This document shows, one piece after another, positions 33,870 through 44,484 of a DNA stretch of 64,000 bases (its first letter is position 1; each line of letters opens with the position of its first letter). Source of the stretch: Ancylostoma caninum (Eukaryota > Nematoda > Chromadorea > Rhabditida > Ancylostomatidae); the NCBI GenBank assembly GCA_037903475.1, contig JBAJFG010000190.1:620001-684000 (forward strand). The letters run 5' to 3'. Made by a program: the position numbers and the translations under genes. Under the pieces are notes generated by a model, which had not been told where the DNA came from, made no database searches, and saw only the letters and a program-made list of their open reading frames with translations.

Positions 33870-34415
33870 CATAGGAGAACAAAAATTTTCGCTCCGAACA
33901 CGTTCTCTGAGGTTAAATGTGTGACTCAACACGTGAGCACTGATATTCAAATTAGCAGGTTCTTATCAAAGGATTCGCGTTCACTCACCTTCACTTCTAT
34001 CTTCCAAGCATCGTACAAGCGGTGGTAGGTGCTAATCAAATTATAACTTAGTTAAAGAAATATGCACAGTTCGTCATCTGGTGAAGTGGTTCACTACACG
34101 CAACGTTGCGAAACTTCAGCTCCTGTAACGTTGCGAAACAAAGCTGCGTGGAACTCCGAGCTTCCATGGTCCATTCAGTAACTTGTTATATTCTATTATT
34201 TATTAATAATTAATATTAATACATTCGGGGACAAGCACATGCGACGCTTTGGCTCTCGAATTGATGTTTCGGTTCAAATACTCAAGCTTGAGGTGGATCT
34301 TCCAGAAAAAGGCGTACATTGGGAGAGCGACGGTGTTGGATTGAAATCTCTCCGTTCGAACAATCGACAGCCTGATTTTTGCTCGAAATTCCGTGATCCT
34401 TGCCGTACTGCGCAC
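33870..34415. other. Block without recognisable gene
   Basis: AACGTTGCGAAAC occurs twice (about 34102 and 34128). Otherwise nothing recognised. Confidence 0.5.
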
Positions 34416-34421
34416 GATGGA

Positions 34422-34459
34422 GGAATGATTAAGGCGATCGATATCGCCTTAATCATTCC
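34422..34459. repeat. Perfect 17-bp palindrome arms, 4-nt loop
   Basis: GGAATGATTAAGGCGAT (34422-34438) and its exact complement (34443-34459) flank CGAT. Its right half is also the start of the 100-bp direct repeat described next. Confidence 0.9.
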
Positions 34460-34768
34460 CAAAAATTCCGGATAAATACGGAATTTTCTTCAAATTTCTG
34501 GAAAACTGCGAAAGAGTTCGTGAAATTTGCCGAAGAATTCTTGTGATTATGGATCCCGGCGATATCGAGGGGAATTTTCGCATGGAGCAATCGATGATTC
34601 ATAGAAGAAAGCACAGGAGTGCTACAGAAGAGAACGTAGTCCTCTAGAACTTCCTGAAGTATCCTTAATCATTCCCAAAAATTCCGGGTAAATACAGAAT
34701 TTTCTTCAAATTTCTGGAAAACTGCGAAAGAATTCGTGAAATTTGCCAAAGAATTCTTGTGATTATCC
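34448..34768. repeat. Direct repeat of about 100 bp, 215 bp apart
   Basis: 34448-34553 and 34663-34768 share AATCATTCCCAAAAATTCCG, then TTCTTCAAATTTCTGG and CGTGAAATTTGCC with few differences. The second copy lacks the palindrome at its left. Confidence 0.85.
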
Positions 34769-35180
34769 AATGATTCCTGGAGTTTTTCTCTAAAATCCCG
34801 AAAAACTAGGAAAGCTTTTCTAATGAAATCTCGAGATAACTAAGCGGATTCTTCTCGAAATTACTCGATCCCGACTAGAAAATTTTCACCTAAAATAGTA
34901 AAACATTTCCACTCCCTTTACCCTTGACTTTGGACAGCAACCAAAATGCAAGATTGTTTGAGATCAATAATAAATATTATACATCGCAAAAACGCCATGA
35001 TGAGTTGATGTACGGGTAGCAATGTGTCGAACAATGACATTCATGGATACACTTCTTTGACATGTAGAAAGGCTGCAGATTGAATGCACTTTCATGATTC
35101 ATTCAGAGCTGGTTATGTGCCTCGTGATGTGCCTGACCTTTGGTCTCTTCAGACGAATTTTATTCTGAGATTCATTCGCT
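34769..35180. other. Block without recognisable gene
   Basis: Nothing recognised upstream of the region conserved before gene 4. Confidence 0.5.
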
Positions 35181-35254
35181 AAATCAGTTCAATCGTTTCT
35201 TGGTCGCAGAGCACGCCAGACGATGACCAATACGAAGAAAATTTCCGGGGAAGT

Positions 35255-35268
35255 GCAAAAAACAGGTT
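35255..35268 (+). promoter_or_regulatory. Conserved upstream element of gene 4
   Basis: GCAAAAAACAGGTT, 86 bp before the ATG, identical to gene 5. CTTTAAAAG at about 35308-35316 is the TATA-like box. Further upstream CCAGACGATGACC (about 35216) is shared with genes 5 and, in part, 6. Confidence 0.8.
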
Positions 35269-35353
35269 ATAAGGACATCTCTTCGGTGAACTTGTTCTCG
35301 TTTCCTTCTTTAAAAGCCACTGAGAAGCAGGTGAGAGCAACATACACAATAAC

Positions 35354-35659
35354 ATGTGCCGAGTTCTAGTCGCATTGTGCCTCCTAGCCCTCGCCGCTGT
35401 CATCAGCGCTGTTCCAGTAGCAGTCATTAACCGATATGTGCCAATTGCCGTTGATCCAAATGGAGTCCCGTGAGTAATCCTTTATTATTGTGTTCTCCTT
35501 TTCCTTTGATTCTCTACTCAACTGCTTTGTTTCAGCCTTCACCGATTCAAAAGACAATTCATGCCATTTGGGAGCAGCTATGGTAATTCATTCGGAATGA
35601 GCGAAAGCATGAGCTTTAATATGTACGACACTGGGTACAGCAACAACTGGTTCGGATAA
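35354..35659 (+). CDS. Secreted peptide precursor family, member 4
   Basis: Exons 35354-35469 and 35536-35659 are joined across a 66-nt intron (GTGAGT..TTTCAG), giving 79 residues. Signal peptide, then AVPVAVINRYVPIAVDPNGV, LHRFKRQ, and a 34-residue C-terminal part with FMPFGSSYGNSFG, MSESMSFN and a NNWFG end. Differs from member 5 by one residue (Met versus Val before SESMSFN). The two genes and their upstream regions form a near-identical inverted pair 14 kb apart. Predicted secreted; cleavage at Lys-Arg and C-terminal amidation are inference. Confidence 0.9.
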
Positions 35660-36480
35660 GATCAGTGCTTTCAATAGTTTTCAATTGCTGAAAAAAAGTT
35701 CTTTCTTTACCTTGTTCTACAGGCATAAAGTATTCCTCCTGAAAAGAAATCTGCATTTGAAAACTGTTGTTCAATTGCCATGGGAGTATTACGTTCCTCT
35801 CATGTTGGGCGTTGAAAATGTAGTATCTGCATCACGTTCCATGAGCGTTCACTTCAACTCATATGCAAACCTGTGCAAATACAGGAAAGAGGAATGTCTG
35901 AATTTCAAACAGTAGAATTCACCGCAGTTGATAATGAAGGAAAAAATGTGCGAATCATGAAAAATTTCGTTGTTTCCGAGGTAAAAAAATGTCCCATCTC
36001 CCTAGTGAGTTTTTTTATTCCATTTGTTCCGGCTACAGTGAATGCATGCTCAATAAAAGCTCATGAAGTTTATTTAATAAACACTTATTTATGTACCTTT
36101 TACTCTTCTATATCATATTTAACACGTTCGCGACAATGTGCTCAACCGGCTGAAAAGCATGGTGCGACAAGTGGTACCGCGTGCTCAACCGAGTGAGCCG
36201 CTACACTCAGAGTTATACTTTTGTAAAGCAGTCATAATCAGCAAACTCCTATGAAGTGGTATACTAACAAATACTCAAGCGTTCTACACACGCATTGGGC
36301 AGAGCAGATCTTTCCACTAGCTGTTTTTAATACGTGGTTGAAATGTACAACAGAAAGAACAACACATATAAAGAAAATTACTTCAATCAGTATCAAGTGA
36401 ATGGACGACAAACATGCTCTTGCCGACAACAAACGAGAAAACGATCGGTCTCCGATTTGCTCAAATTTGGAGTATTATGT
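35660..36480. other. Block without recognisable gene
   Basis: 3' flank of gene 4 and AT-rich sequence. The GTGCTCAACCG motifs at 36135-36195 resemble parts of the MITE at 36487 and may be a decayed relative. Confidence 0.45.
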
Positions 36481-36486
36481 GGCAGA

Positions 36487-36697
36487 GGAAAAATTCCTAC
36501 CACGTGGGACCACGTGCTCAAACGGTTGAGCAGGACCCACACGCGTTCAAATGCACTGTGCCAAAAGCGTAAGGTCGTCAATTTTTTGACACGTTTGCGA
36601 CAGAGCCGATTTTGGGCGAACCGCCACGAGGAATACGCGCGCTTTTGGACGCTTGAGACCGGTCGTGCACATGGTCCCACTGGGGAGTAATTTTTCC
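36487..36697. mobile_element. MITE with GGAAAAATT ends
   Basis: 211 bp. The left end GGAAAAATTCCTACCACGTG and the inverted right end (..CCCACTGGGGAGTAATTTTTCC) match over about 32 bp with a few differences. The interior is GC-rich. A partial relative lies at 57773-57895 with the same GGAAAAATT..TACC start, and its GAGCC(G)ATTTTG block is inverted. Confidence 0.75.
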
Positions 36698-37700
36698 TTT
36701 CTATATAGAACGGCAAGTCCCTTCATAAAATTATCTGCTTGGTCGTAATTCATGACAGTACATTCACATCTCTGTTGATTATAGGCTTGTTGTTGACAGG
36801 GCGTTTCTAAAAGTTCATAGTTTATAATCTTTTAGCTGTCGCACTTCAAAATACCAATGAAGAAGTTAGAGAAAATCCCAGCTTTGCCCATTTCGTGTAT
36901 AGAGAAATTGTATGTCTGCCAGTTCACTACTACATAGGAATTAGCTAATTACGAGCGCTTCAGCATGATGTGATTTTAAAGAAGACGTGCTCGACCGGTC
37001 GTGCACGCGGTCTCACGGGGCAGACACCGCGCTGGCAAACGTGGCAGCTTCTCGATCCCCGCGTGCGTCGGCGGACTGGTCGTTTCAGACAGACTGCACC
37101 ATCGATCACAACAAATCGGTACCCTTAACTTTAGGTTGGATACACTGCTTTTGTACTTCTTCTCATGGTCAAAAGGGCAAGATTAGGCAACAGCTCTGCA
37201 ATTTGGAGAGCAACCGTTCCAATTACAGGATAACGAGTGGTCCTTCTGTTAGTATTTCTTATTGTACTCTGTTCTTTTGCTGATCAACTAATAAGTCGTG
37301 GGTAGTATCGTGAAAAAGCTGCTATTCCCCTCACTGTTATGGTCCGAGAAACGTTTGTGCAAGGCTTCCCTCTAGCTATCATTATCATAGGGCTGCCTTT
37401 CGTTGGTTGTGCTGGGTTAAGGTCAAGGATGTTCCGCCTTGCACTTTTTATGCTTGACGTAAGCTCTGTTGTTTCATTTTCTGTCCCGTCTGCACTCTTC
37501 TTTTTCAAGCAATTCCCCTCAAATCTGAATGGTGGGCGGTCGATTCATGTTCGTGCGCGTAATTTATACTCGTTCTTATTCTTGTGGACCGTCTGTGGCG
37601 GTTTGAATGCACGTGTTTAAGATGTTCGTCGTCTAGGGGCTTGACAAATATAATAAAATGGTACAACAAATGCGTGTTCATTGATGCAGTTATATCATTA
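36698..37700. other. Block without recognisable gene
   Basis: CGTGCTCGACCGGTCGTGCACGCGGTC near 36988 (a GACCGGTC palindrome) recalls the inside of the neighbouring MITE. No exon recognised. Confidence 0.45.
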
Positions 37701-37905
37701 TATCATTATCACACATTATATCCGCTGCATTGACACCGAGCGGTCGCTTGTCCGGAGCTCTTCTGGCGTTCCGACTGTTCTTCGCTGCTGACGCTTCCTG
37801 TGATTCTATCGTCCGGTTCAAGCTGTGAGAAACCTTGTGGCGGGTTTCGGAATCTATACCATCTACTCCGCCGAAAACGAAAAGCCACCTTAACAGACCA
37901 ACAGT

Positions 37906-38622
37906 ATGACTGTGGTGGAAAGCGAAGGATCCTCTGAAGGTACACCGGACGACGTCGCGAAGGCTCTCCAGCAGCTGCGTGCAGATAAGAAGACGCCGGT
38001 ATTTTCAAAAACCCTTATTAACCATGTGTTCGCTGTGCAAGATATGGTCTCTTCTGTGCTTGTGGAGAACCAGGAACTGCATCAGCAAGTTAACAGCCTG
38101 CGCGATGAGAATAATTCACTCAAGCGCGCTCTTGCTGATGCAAAGAATAAGCTGTCTTCATCGGATAGTGTTCGTAAAGTAAATTCATCGGGTCTGGTTA
38201 GTAATGTTGATGAGAAAGAACGACTGAGGTCTATTGTAATCCATGGCATCTCTGAGTCTACTTCATCCAAAGCCACTGTGAGAGCAAATGATGATTATGA
38301 TGTTATAAGTGATCTCGTTAATCATCTCGATATTGAATGTGTTCTCCAGGCAGTGTATAGACTAGGTAGGAAAGAGCCCAATAGACGCCGTCTTATTAAA
38401 GTAGTTTTCTCTTCTAGTTTTTTCCAAAAGCTGGCTATAAAAAGGGCTACTCGATTCCCTTCCACTCCTTATAAGGGTGCATTCATACGCCCCCCATTAT
38501 CCAAGGAGGAAAGAGATAGCAATAGAGAAGTTAGGCGTGCAAACCTTACCATTGTCGATGTCACCGCTTCCTCTACTCAATTTAACCAGTCTTCTCAACA
38601 TGTCAGGATGCCGGTAAACTAA
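37906..38622 (+). CDS. LINE ORF1 protein, intact frame
   Basis: 238 residues with no break. Residues about 48-85 form a likely coiled coil (VENQELHQQVNSLRDENNSL with leucine/valine heptads), as in ORF1 proteins that trimerise. The C-terminal half (SIVIHGI, YRLGRKEPNRRRLIKVVF, FIRPPLSKEERD) has the arrangement of an RRM-like fold plus basic C-terminal domain seen in CR1/L1-type ORF1s. It would bind element RNA. No gag zinc knuckle is present. Stop at 38620-38622, just before ORF2. Confidence 0.85.
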   Translation: MTVVESEGSSEGTPDDVAKALQQLRADKKTPVFSKTLINHVFAVQDMVSSVLVENQELHQQVNSLRDENNSLKRALADAKNKLSSSDSVRKVNSSGLVSNVDEKERLRSIVIHGISESTSSKATVRANDDYDVISDLVNHLDIECVLQAVYRLGRKEPNRRRLIKVVFSSSFFQKLAIKRATRFPSTPYKGAFIRPPLSKEERDSNREVRRANLTIVDVTASSTQFNQSSQHVRMPVN

Positions 38623-38636
38623 TAAGCAGTCCTCGG

Positions 38637-39338
38637 ATACTTGTCTGTCTAAATTGCTTTTCTTGCAACATCCGCTCCATCCAAAAAAATATTGTTCCGC
38701 TGAAGTTTGCCATAAGAAAACTCTATAGTGATATTACTATTCTCACAGAAACCTGGCTTACACGTTCTCATGATCTCGAGCCTATTTTGGGCGATTTGTG
38801 CGTAGATTTCAACTATGTGAGATGCGACAGAACCCATAAGAAGGGTGGTGGTGTACTGATCCTCATAAGGCGAAATATTGCTTTTGAGAATAGGTGGCTC
38901 GAGTCTGTTCAAGATGCATATGAGATCCTCTCCTGTGATCTTGAATTGCTTCAGGCGACCGTTCGCTTAACTGATATCTATAGAACGCCTTCCTGTAACT
39001 TGAGTAATACCGTGCAACTCACCAAGGTAATAAGTGACTTGTCTTCCTTTGATGGGCAACATGTCATTATCGGTGATTTCAATCTTTCTGATATAAACTG
39101 GCTTAGCAGGACCCCTTCCTGCAGTTCTGCTGGCTCAAGATACTTCATTGGTATGAGCCGGTCATGTAAACTTCGTCAACATGTCCACATTCCTACCCGT
39201 GGTGACCGCATACTAGATTTTGTCTTGAGTAGCCACGAAAACTCAATTAAAGACGTTACTGTAAATTCGCCCGTAGGAACAAGCGATCACTGTTCCATAT
39301 CTTACAACATTACCAACACGTTAGATCCGCCAGCCTAG
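38637..39338 (+). pseudogene. LINE ORF2, AP-type endonuclease part
   Basis: Open frame with ILVCLNC start, ILTETWL (catalytic Glu), GGGVLILIRRNI, VIIGDFNLSDINW (Asp/Asn) and TSDHCSISY (terminal Asp-His), all in the expected order for the endonuclease that nicks target DNA. A single TAG (39336-39338) breaks ORF2; the same frame continues beyond it. Confidence 0.88.
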
Positions 39339-40103
39339 CGACTGCGTAAGGTTTACTCCAAAGCGAACTATGATATCATCTGCCAATTCTTGTGCTCCCT
39401 AGACTGGCGTGGAATCTTTGAAGGTTTTTCGTGTTCCAACGATAAATACGAGTTTTTCCTATCGATCTTGCACTACTGCGTCCAGAACTTTGTCCCTGTT
39501 GGAAAGCAACCTGTGAGTTATGGTAATCTTCCCCCTAACTTGTCAAGGCTTTTTGAACGTAGAGAACAAGCTTGGCTAAAGTCCCAATCCGATCCTTGTC
39601 AGGAAGACGTCACCTATTTTAGAAAGGTTAGGGACAAGTTTGACCTCCTTCTCAAGAAGTATAACAAGTACGTTGAAAGAAAAGTACTCCAGAGTCCTGG
39701 GAAATCCTCGCTTCACAAACTCCTCAATTCTAGGCTGAAGCAGTCACCACACATTCCTACTCTGACGAATGATGATGGTACAACCATTAGCGGTGATTCT
39801 AAAAAAGCATCAATCTTTGCAAAGCAGTTCCAAAAGTCGTTTTCTGAGTGCTCTTCCGACGTACAATGGGACCCGCCTGAAACATCCAGTTCTACAGACT
39901 GTTCTGTATGGTTTTACAAGGAGGATATCCATGAAATGCTTTGCCGTCTACCACTGTCCTACGCTATTACTCCAGATGCAGTACCACTCTTTTTCATTCG
40001 GAAGGTTGCCGTTGCACTCGCTTATCCCTTGAGCACATTTTCAATTACAGTTTCTTGCATAGCGACATACCCAGCCGGTGGAAACACGCATTTGTCTTAC
40101 CAA
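39339..40103 (+). pseudogene. LINE ORF2, linker between endonuclease and RT
   Basis: Continues in the frame of the endonuclease (LEU/ARG-rich linker, FERREQAWLKS, KKYNKYVERKV, FAKQFQKSF). A frameshift near 40025-40035 moves the meaning to the next frame (FLHSDIPSRWKHAF), and the Helitron interrupts at 40103/40104. Confidence 0.85.
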
Positions 40104-41325
40104 TCTATTAAACAAAGCGCCGTAAGGGGGCTAGAGCGGTTAGAGATACGGGGCGGCACTCATAGACACCGCAATCTTGAGGCGCAGACTGTGTGGCGAA
40201 ATGGCCGATTTCCATGGACGCAGACACGTTCGCTTCGGGACCCGAAATTACGTCACTGCTGGCTCTCCCGCATGCACGGGATGGTGATTTCATCACCTTC
40301 GCTGGCGGTCTCGCCGCATAGGAGTGAGGGAGTGTTTACGAGCTTTCAGGCTGCACAATATACGCAGCAGGAAAACCAGCCTTCCACTGATGCGACGCTG
40401 AGTGCACTTGCAGGAAGAGATGGACGGGTGCTATGAGGGCTGCCGCGTCTCGGAAGCTCGGGAGGGTGGACCTACGCGGTCGCCTCATCTGGTGGGTGCT
40501 ATTGCCGCATCGCCTCTAACATGACATTGTATACGGATACGGGTCCACCGATGGAGAAAGGGCCCGCCGTGGCCCAGTGCTGTGGGGAACGCCATGAGGT
40601 GGGTCCAGCTATGGAGAAAAGGCCCGCTAGTGGCCCAATGGAGCGGGGGACGCCAAGATACGGGTCCACCGATGGAGAAAGGGCCCGCCGTGGCCCAGTG
40701 GTGCGAGAAACTCCATGACACGGGTCCACCGATGGAGAAAGGCCCGCCGTGGGTGTACGGGTCCACCGATGAAGGAAGGGCCCGCCGTGGCCCAGTAGTA
40801 TGGATAACACCAGGATACGGGTCCGCCAACATAGGATTGGTCCGCTGTGACTCAGTAAAGTGGAGAATACCAGGATACGGTTCAGGCCTAATGTGTGAAG
40901 ATGGCGCCAGAGTACGAGTCCACCGATGGAGGAAAGTCCGCTGCGGCCCAGTAGTGTGGAAAACACTCGGATACAATTTCGCTTTGTCCAATAATGTGGG
41001 GTACGGCAGGATACAGTTCCGCCGATGGAGAACGCGTCTGCGTTGGCCCGATAGTGAGGAATACGCACGAATACGCCATACGATGGGGAACGAACTTCTC
41101 ATCCGCACACTCAACTCATAAGAAGGACTTCATGTTTGGGCCCATTGGAAGATTTGTTCTGCTTCTCTTATACGTAACTTACAGGAAGGTTTTTGAATTT
41201 GAGCTCAGTTAATAATTAATTTTGCTTATTTGCTAATTTTCTAAGCATTTTGCACGTGTGGAGCTTTTGCACATGCCTCAAGTGGCTGCCCCACCCCACT
41301 TTCTAGCGTCCCGAAGGGGCGCTAG
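40104..41325 (+). mobile_element. Helitron-type non-autonomous element with minisatellite (copy 2), complete
   Basis: Starts TCTATTAAAC and ends with the hairpin CTAGCGTCCC-GAA-GGGGCGCTAG closing on CTAG. It lies between A (40103) and T (41326): the canonical Helitron 5'-TC, 3'-CTRR, A|T insertion. Joining the flanks restores LINE codons reading VLPIPKK. It is 1,222 bp with about 350 bp of unique 5' part, then imperfect 60-bp tandem units (about 40530-41090), then the 140-bp 3' part shared with the element ending at 12455. No Rep/helicase gene. The frames of up to 209 codons inside follow the repeat period and are not genes. Confidence 0.9.
40530..41090. repeat. 60-bp minisatellite inside the Helitron
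   Basis: About nine imperfect units of ATACGGGTCCACCGATGGAG, then AAAGGGCCCGCCGTGGCCCAG and a short variable part. More diverged and less ordered than the array at 11281-11895, without a 240-bp super-unit. Confidence 0.88.
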
Positions 41326-42308
41326 TACCCAAGAAAGCACCATTCTATCTTGCATCAAATTATCGCCCCATCAGCACCACATCTGTGTTTGCCCGAGTTT
41401 TCGAGAAAATTCTCAAGTCCACGATTGTTAAGTACGTAGAAGCTAGGACTATTCTTCCTGATGAGCAGTTTGGGTTCAGGGCCGGTTGATCTACAGAAAC
41501 TCTGATGTTGTCAGCTATGGAAGATTGGACAAAAGCACTTGATCGAGGAACCGATGTTGATGTCGTTTATTTTGACTTCGCCAAAGCTTTCGACAAGGTC
41601 CCTTTCAATGAGCTCATTCTTAAGCTCCACAAAATTGGCTTGCACCCCAGAATTACAAAATGGATGAAGAACTTCATTTCTGGTAGGTCGTTTCAGGTGA
41701 GAGTCAACGAATCATTTTCTTAAACATGTTCAGTGAAGAGCGGAGTCCCCCAGGGTGGTGTCTTATCACCTATACTTTTTATTATATACACATGCGAGAT
41801 TCCTGGCCTAGTTAGTCGTCACAATGTCTCCTGCAAAATGTTTGCTGACGACTTTAAGATATATAAAAGTATCAACTCCAGTGATGACCATGATGATCTT
41901 CAGTCAGCAATTACTGCAATTGCTGACTGGTCAGTCACATGGAAGCTTCCTTCATCTGGCCAAAAAACCAAACTATTCCATCTAGGTCAGTCAGGGGCAA
42001 GGAATGTTTATTACCTTGGTGAGACTCAATTAGACAGCACTGATTCTGTTTGCGACATGGGGTTCACTTTGAATACAAAACTTACCTTTGATGATCACTG
42101 CAACTTGATTGTAGCAACGAAAGCAGATAGAACTGTACATGATATTTTTAGATCCTTGACAACTAAGTCATCGAGTCATCTACTGCTAGCATATAAATCT
42201 TATGTGCGCCCCATTCTTGAATATGGTACTACAGTGTTTAGTCCTAAATCCAAGCGCTCCATTTCAAGACTTGAAGCTGTCCAAAATAGTTTTACTAGGA
42301 AACTGTAG
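41326..42308 (+). pseudogene. LINE ORF2, reverse transcriptase part
   Basis: One frame with PKKAPFYLASNYRPIST, VVYFDFAKAFDK (first catalytic Asp), SGVPQGGVLSPILF, KMFADDFKIY (FADD catalytic pair) and YVRPILEYGTTVFSP. Stops interrupt it at TGA 41487-41489 and TAA 41721-41723. After TAG near 42306 the protein continues in another frame for the thumb region (LHWYNYSN.., 42310-42660). Inactive copy. Confidence 0.9.
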
Positions 42309-42663
42309 ATTAGGCTGCATTGGTATAACTATTCCAACATTCCTCCGGCTTCTGCTCGTAATCTCATATTTAAAATCCTTTCCCTTGCTAGTCGTAGGAA
42401 AAAATATGACCTTGTTATGGTCTACAAAATTATTTGTGGTGATGTGAATCTCCCGCTACACAAGTCCTACTCTGTATCCTCTTCTTGTACAGAGTTGGTC
42501 CATTTAAAATTACGTTCCCTACAGCAAGAAGCTCATTGCGCTCATCTTTCTTCACGCAGAGGGCTGGATCTGATTTTCTAAGATTTTCTAAGAGTGGAAC
42601 CTACCATCTTCCCTGGCACAATTCAAAAGACTTGCGGACAAGTTCCTTAAAGAATCTCGTTAG

Positions 42664-42719
42664 AGATAATATTAATATTATTATAAATATTATTAATATT
42701 AATATTATTATAAATCCTT
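42664..42719. repeat. ATATTAATATTATTATAAAT tract
   Basis: Short AT-only reiteration in the 3' part of the LINE. Confidence 0.8.
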
Positions 42720-42904
42720 AAAGAAGCCTATTAGTTTATCGTTCCTGAATTTTTGATGAGTTTGTCGTCTTTATACACCCATTGTTTGCCTCTGATTTGA
42801 TTAACTTGTTTGTATTGCGTTTTATGTTGTTTTACATCTTTTTTGTTGGAAATTATTCATATTGCGTGGAAATAACACGTATAAATAAATAAATAAATAA
42901 ATGG

Positions 42905-43495
42905 TGGTGGTGTCATGAGAACAAAGGAAGTGAAAATCAAGTTGTTACTACGGCATGTGTAGAATGGTTAGCCGCAGAAGAGAGAAGTGCGCGCGGCCGT
43001 AGAGCACAATTTATTTTACTGCTGGATGCGAAAAGTAGCTTGAGAGAAGACCCATCCATCTTGTAAGCAAGAATCTGGGAATCAGAATCAGCCAAGATGC
43101 GGCAATCCCATCTTCCGCTGAACCTTCGTTGTAAACGATTCTGATGAATGGTAACTTTAGAACTACATTGGCCGAAAAAGGGCATAGCACATAGTAAACC
43201 GACAGATGCAGACGTTGGCTAACGAGGGGCTGCCTGAGAAGCATGGGATTAATCAAAGTTCCGTCTTCTAAAGAGTTTAGACATCACCCACCTTCCCACC
43301 TCCGCGCCTCCTCACGGTAGTGAAGAAACTCTTGATGAATTAAGGACATCAATAATCGCAAAAGGAGAGCATCAAATAGTTAACCAGTTCAGAGGGTCAT
43401 AGAATACGAATTTCTTCCTTTCAGTATTGCACTCGTCCTTTTTGCACTTTCGTTTCTTAATGGGTTGACCAATCTGTACACCGTGGGGTGTAATA
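42905..43495. other. Block without recognisable gene
   Basis: Between the LINE tail and the RTE fragment. Two overlapping minus frames of about 80 codons show no motif. Confidence 0.45.
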
Positions 43496-43499
43496 AAGG

Positions 43500-43980
43500 G
43501 AGTCTTCTTTAGCGTTTGTCCCGTTCATTGGCGGGGTCCGCTTTCCTGATCTTCTGACGCCATTATGCTCCATCGTGCGCCCGGTCTGGGTGGGCGCCCA
43601 CATGTCTTAGATCCGCATGCAGTGTGTCCAGCCACCGTTGCTTCGGCTGTCCCTTAGGCCGTTTTCCTAGTACCTTTAGATCAAGGCCTACTTAGCAGAC
43701 TGTGTTCTTGTTGGCGCGCAGAACGTGGTCGTACCATCTAAGACGGGTTTCGCGGAGCTTGTCAGCTATAGTGGTGATGCCAAACCTCTCTCGGATCTTT
43801 TCACTGCGTATGCGGTCCACATGCGTGATACAGCCATCCATCGTAACATCTTCATTTCCATCACACCCAGGCGGCATTCCACTTCCTTGGTGGCTGGCCA
43901 ACATTCTGCACCATACAGTGAGATGAGCCCAACGACTGCTCGGTACACCTTTGACGTGTTGAAACAATTTTCAAGGCATG
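43500..43980 (-). pseudogene. RTE-type retrotransposon, 3' end of reverse transcriptase ORF
   Basis: On minus, from 43948: YRAVVGLISLYGAECWPATKEVE..LGVMEMKMLRW. After a frameshift: THVDRIRSEKIRERFGI..ADKLRETRLRWYDHVLRAN. After a stop: GKRPKGQPKQRWLDTLHADL..HPDRAHDGA*WRQK. This is the conserved C-terminal tail of RTE elements, which are abundant in strongylid nematodes (established knowledge). Two frame breaks and one stop at least; the catalytic core is missing. Confidence 0.9.
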
Positions 43981-43984
43981 GCTC

Positions 43985-44405
43985 TTCAGGAGGTTTTGCT
44001 CAGAAGAGCTCGCCCTTCAAGTATACTACATTTTCGAGGAGGTTGTTGTGACATTTTTCCTCGCAAAATCCACCAAATCTTCAAGGAAAGAACTTTAGTG
44101 CTCCAAGATGTTCAAAGCAAGTGCCTGCAGTTTCCCATGAGAACCTATTATAAGAGAAACTACGGTTAGCTACTCTATGTTCTCAGTTGTAGCCAATTTT
44201 TACCCTATTTGTTCTTGAAAACTTTTCCTTGAAAAAAAAAAACACGGCATTAGCTAGTGGGGTGTAGCGACGTGAAGATTGGATCAAAATTGCTGCAAGA
44301 GTTATGTCGCCGGTTGATACCACGAAAAGACAGTATTCAACCAAATACTGGCGTGCCCTCATAACAGAATCGATGACAGACAATTGTGTGACATATACAT
44401 AGTTG
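43985..44405. other. Block without recognisable gene
   Basis: Nothing recognised beyond the RTE remnant. Confidence 0.45.
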
Positions 44406-44409
44406 TCGA

Positions 44410-44480
44410 AATAATATCCCCGCTCCCCGCTGGACCGTCTCGCCCTCCCTCCCCCCCAATTCACCAGCGGGGATATTATT
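44410..44480. repeat. Short inverted repeat AATAATATCCCCGCT
   Basis: Perfect 15-bp arms at 44410-44424 and 44466-44480 enclose a C-rich 41-bp spacer. Confidence 0.8.
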
Positions 44481-44484
44481 AGCA

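Larger units (their letters stand above)
37720..42900 (+). mobile_element. CR1-like LINE, nearly full length, interrupted by a Helitron
   Basis: Order: about 190 bp leader, ORF1 (37906-38622), ORF2 endonuclease (from about 38637), linker, Helitron insertion (40104-41325), reverse transcriptase (41326-42308 and on), 3' untranslated part, TAAA-type tail (AATAAATAAATAAATAAAT, 42883-42901). Minus the Helitron the element is close to 4 kb, the expected size. The 5' limit is approximate. Several stops and one frameshift show that it is inactive. Confidence 0.92.

Noticed and set aside
40485..41121. Frames of 179-209 codons on both strands
   Set aside because: Same minisatellite effect inside the Helitron-type element; they do not extend beyond it.
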